Part shown: piece by piece, positions 62,018 through 64,000 of the stretch
Position numbering within the stretch: position 1 is the first letter of the stretch
Layout: every line of letters starts with the position of its first letter
Origin: Stagnihabitans tardus
Lineage (GTDB): Bacteria; Pseudomonadota; Alphaproteobacteria; Rhodobacterales; Rhodobacteraceae
NCBI RefSeq assembly: GCF_009925085.1
Contig: NZ_JAABNR010000012.1
Span: 98,341 to 162,340, forward strand
Direction: 5' to 3'
Length of the DNA: 64,000 nt
Position numbers and translations under genes: made by a program
The notes under the pieces: model-generated
Database searches by the model: none
What the model was told of the DNA's origin: nothing
Seen by the model: only the letters and a program-made list of their open reading frames with translations

Positions 62018-62205
62018 GAATGCCTCACCTTTTGTTTTGGCGCATCTTGGCGGAAATGTTGGGAAAGGTCAAAAAGCCGCTGATTTTCCGCGAAAATCAC
62101 GCGCCCCTGATGCAAGCTGGCACCACCAAGCCCATGGTGGTTTTGCTTGGGCGCCCCGCAAGATATAGTCGGTGCCGACTCAACCCCCGCGAAAGGTCTC
62201 GCCCG

Positions 62206-63111
62206 ATGTCCCTGACCCCCGAACAGCTTGCCGAGATCGAAGCCCAACGCGCCACGCCCCGCCCGACGCTGCGCGCCGTGTCCGAAGGGATGGAGGCCCG
62301 GCTCTACAAGGCGCACCAGGTCCTGGACCACGGGCTGATCCGCGTCATCGACTACATGGGCGACGATGCCGCCATCGTCCAGGCCGCCCGGGTCAGCTAT
62401 GGCGCGGGGACCAAGCATGTCTCGAATGACGAGGGCCTGATCCGCTACCTGATGCGCCACTGGCACTCGACGCCGTTTGAGATGTGCGAAGTGAAGTTCC
62501 ATGTGAAATTGCCGGTCTTCGTCGCCCGGCAATGGATCCGCCACCGCACCGCCAATGTGAACGAATATTCCGCGCGCTATTCGATCCTGGACCGCGAGTT
62601 CTATATTCCTCAGCCCGAACAATTGGCCGCCCAAAGCACGGTGAACAACCAGGGCCGCGGAGAGGTCCTTTCCGGCGAGGAATCCGCCCGCGTGCTGGAG
62701 ATGCTGAAGCGCGATGCCGCGACCTCTTACGACCATTACGAGCAGATGCTGAGCCAGGACGGCCAACAAGGCCTCGCCCGCGAATTGGCGCGGATGAACC
62801 TGCCGATGAACATTTACACGCAATGGTATTGGAAGGTGGACCTGCACAACCTCTTCCATTTCCTGCGGCTGAGGGCAGACAGCCACGCCCAATACGAAAT
62901 CCGCATCTACGCCGAGGAAATGTGCCGCATCGTCGCCGATTGGGTGCCCTTGGCGTTCAAGGCCTTCGAGGATTACCGCCTGGGCGGAGAGACCTTGAGC
63001 GGCCGGGCCGTCGCGGTCTTGAAGCGGCGGCTGGCGGGGGAAGTGGTGACCCAGGAAGAGAGCGGGATGAGCAAGGGGGAATGGCGGGAGTTTTGCGAGG
63101 TGTGGGGGTGA
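62206..63111 (+). CDS. thyX: flavin-dependent thymidylate synthase
   Basis: 301-residue FAD/NADPH-dependent enzyme that makes dTMP from dUMP without thymidylate synthase A. The ThyX motif is present as [19 protein letters not shown] near residue 110-128. [11 protein letters not shown] near 62 and [19 protein letters not shown] near 205 (in part) also fit. ATG at 62206 is chosen over the frame start at 62020, which lacks family sequence. The next gene begins inside its stop codon (GTGA). Confidence 0.95.
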   Translation: MSLTPEQLAEIEAQRATPRPTLRAVSEGMEARLYKAHQVLDHGLIRVIDYMGDDAAIVQAARVSYGAGTKHVSNDEGLIRYLMRHWHSTPFEMCEVKFHVKLPVFVARQWIRHRTANVNEYSARYSILDREFYIPQPEQLAAQSTVNNQGRGEVLSGEESARVLEMLKRDAATSYDHYEQMLSQDGQQGLARELARMNLPMNIYTQWYWKVDLHNLFHFLRLRADSHAQYEIRIYAEEMCRIVADWVPLAFKAFEDYRLGGETLSGRAVAVLKRRLAGEVVTQEESGMSKGEWREFCEVWG

Positions 63112-63836
63112 GCCCGTTCACTATCGAAGGCCCGGACGACGTTCCGCTTGAGTTTGCAACTTTGGAAAGTCTCACTCGGTTCGCCACCCGAGAAAAAGAG
63201 TTCTGGCAAGCCTTTTCTGGGTATGATGGCTTCGAAACTCTGGTTCACCGATCCGCCTCATTGTGGACGAACAGCGAGCTCATGTCGTCGAACGGCGATG
63301 AGGTTCAGCATGAGGAAGTCTTGCGGTCAAGCCTCGGGGAGATGTCCCGCGATGCCAAGAACGGCGTCTATATCTTCTCGGACAGCGCCTTTGCCCTCTT
63401 CCTTGCATCTGAGTTGAAGCGTGATCGCCGGGTGGCGGCCGCGATCTATCGTCAATCCTACTCGCCTGACACCCATGTTCGAACCGACCAAATCGAGCTT
63501 GCGGCCTTCTTTGCTCTGATTGCATTTCGGCGCGGTCTCGTTTCGGAGGCGCTTTACGAATCTGTAGGTGAGTTGACTGCTAGGGCTGATGACTTGCGAG
63601 CTAAGGCAAGTCATTTCGATTCAAAGAGTAGCGCCTTGTTCCGTGACTTTGATCAGGAAATAAACGGGCGCTTGGAAGCTTTTGAGGACCTCCATAGTAA
63701 AATCGAGGAGGCCCTAAATGAACGAGAGGAAGTGTACAAGAAGCGCATCGAGCGACTTTCTAGCCACTACCGCTCCAAGCTGGATGAGACTACGGCGGCG
63801 AGTACGTCAGAGGTTGACGTTGCCCCCTCCAGCTAA
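63108..63836 (+). pseudogene. protein of unknown function (DUF6161-like), 3' end cut by an IS element
   Basis: 242 codons from a GTG at 63108 that overlaps the thyX stop. The N-terminal half has REKEFWQAFSGYDG and an Asp/Ser-rich globular part; residues about 160-230 form a coiled coil (KIEEALNEREEVYKKRIERL). GC is clearly lower than around it, a sign of transfer. The last seven codons (VDVAPSS) come from the IS3-type terminus that begins near 63815, so the native C-terminus, in DUF6161 proteins a membrane part, is missing. Family naming is tentative. Confidence 0.55.
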
Positions 63837-64000
63837 TCCAGTTTGAGTTAGACTCTGGCCCAACCGAAAGGACCAGAGATGAAGCGCAGCAGGTTCACCG
63901 AAGACCAGATCATTGGCATTTTGAAGGAGCATGAGGCCGGTGTTTCCGTCGCCGATCTGTGCCGCAAGCACGGCGTCAGCGATGCGACCGTCTACAAGTG
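63815..64000 (+). mobile_element. left end of an IS3-family insertion sequence
   Basis: TGACGTTGCCCCCTCCAG at 63815 fits IS3-family ends (TG...GCCCCC), and the transposase OrfA starts 64 bases inside. The right end, OrfB and the target duplication are beyond the window. Confidence 0.8.
63879..64000 (+). CDS. IS3-family transposase OrfA, partial
   Basis: 40 codons to the window edge: MKRSRFTEDQIIGILKEHEA followed by GVSVADLCRKHGVSDATVYK, the helix-turn-helix start of IS3-family (IS407-like group) OrfA. GAAAGGACC lies just upstream as ribosome site. The rest lies outside. Confidence 0.93.
   Translation, partial: MKRSRFTEDQIIGILKEHEAGVSVADLCRKHGVSDATVYK

Noticed and set aside
62020..62205. Longer ThyX starting at 62020
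   Set aside because: The extra 62 codons lack family sequence and run over the leader of the divergent lipoprotein gene.

Overview
The window is chromosomal DNA of a high-GC alphaproteobacterium of the family Rhodobacteraceae. The evidence is the Rhodobacter-type gene content: DUF1127 genes with a CcsR-like sRNA array, an sRNA-like leader ahead of mraZ, a tad locus with 'GAVTVDW' pilins, 8-oxoguanine deaminase next to rraB, and a meso-DAP type MurE. The genus cannot be fixed from the sequence.

Layout. (1) 1-8.4 kb, minus strand: a partial PfkB sugar kinase, purC, then a six-gene operon (27-residue membrane peptide, XpaC-like, TelA-like, DUF2927 lipoprotein, SPFH protein with a GYF-like tail, double zinc-ribbon membrane protein) that looks like an envelope stress module, and rluB. 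(2) 8.4-22.8 kb: housekeeping genes in both directions (tadA, UPF0173 hydrolase, gatCA, amidase, RNase P RNA, rpmG, Bax-inhibitor-like, LysR and XRE regulators, hisN, 8-oxoguanine deaminase, rraB, guaD, fcl). (3) 22.8-36 kb, minus strand: a Flp/Tad pilus locus with three almost identical flp genes, a fourth divergent pilin-like gene, cpaBC, an OmpA-like lipoprotein, cpaEF, tadBC, two TPR lipoproteins, a prepilin peptidase and an AAA ATPase. (4) 36-49 kb: a low-density accessory stretch with a lytic transglycosylase, an SGNH-like/GSCFA pair (the GSCFA gene frameshifted), a strange UAA-anticodon tRNA with a short variable loop, a large RTX protein, a coiled-coil protein and several decayed genes. 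It ends in a tandem array of about six CcsR (Cuckoo-type) sRNA units transcribed behind a DUF1127 gene with a heat-shock-type promoter. (5) 49.4-59 kb: mrp, an UpsM-like sRNA leader with an intrinsic terminator, and the dcw genes mraZ-rsmH-ftsL-ftsI-murE-murF-mraY. (6) 59-64 kb: gloA, a Slam-like outer-membrane protein with its probable surface lipoprotein (type XI secretion pair), thyX, a gene of unknown function cut by an IS3-family element, and that element's left end running off the window.

The most interesting items are the six-unit CcsR-like array, the Slam/lipoprotein pair, the odd tRNA, the triplicated flp units, and the TelA/XpaC/SPFH operon. Several intergenic hairpin and dispersed repeat families recur. 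Gene calls rest on reading motifs by eye; no database search was run.
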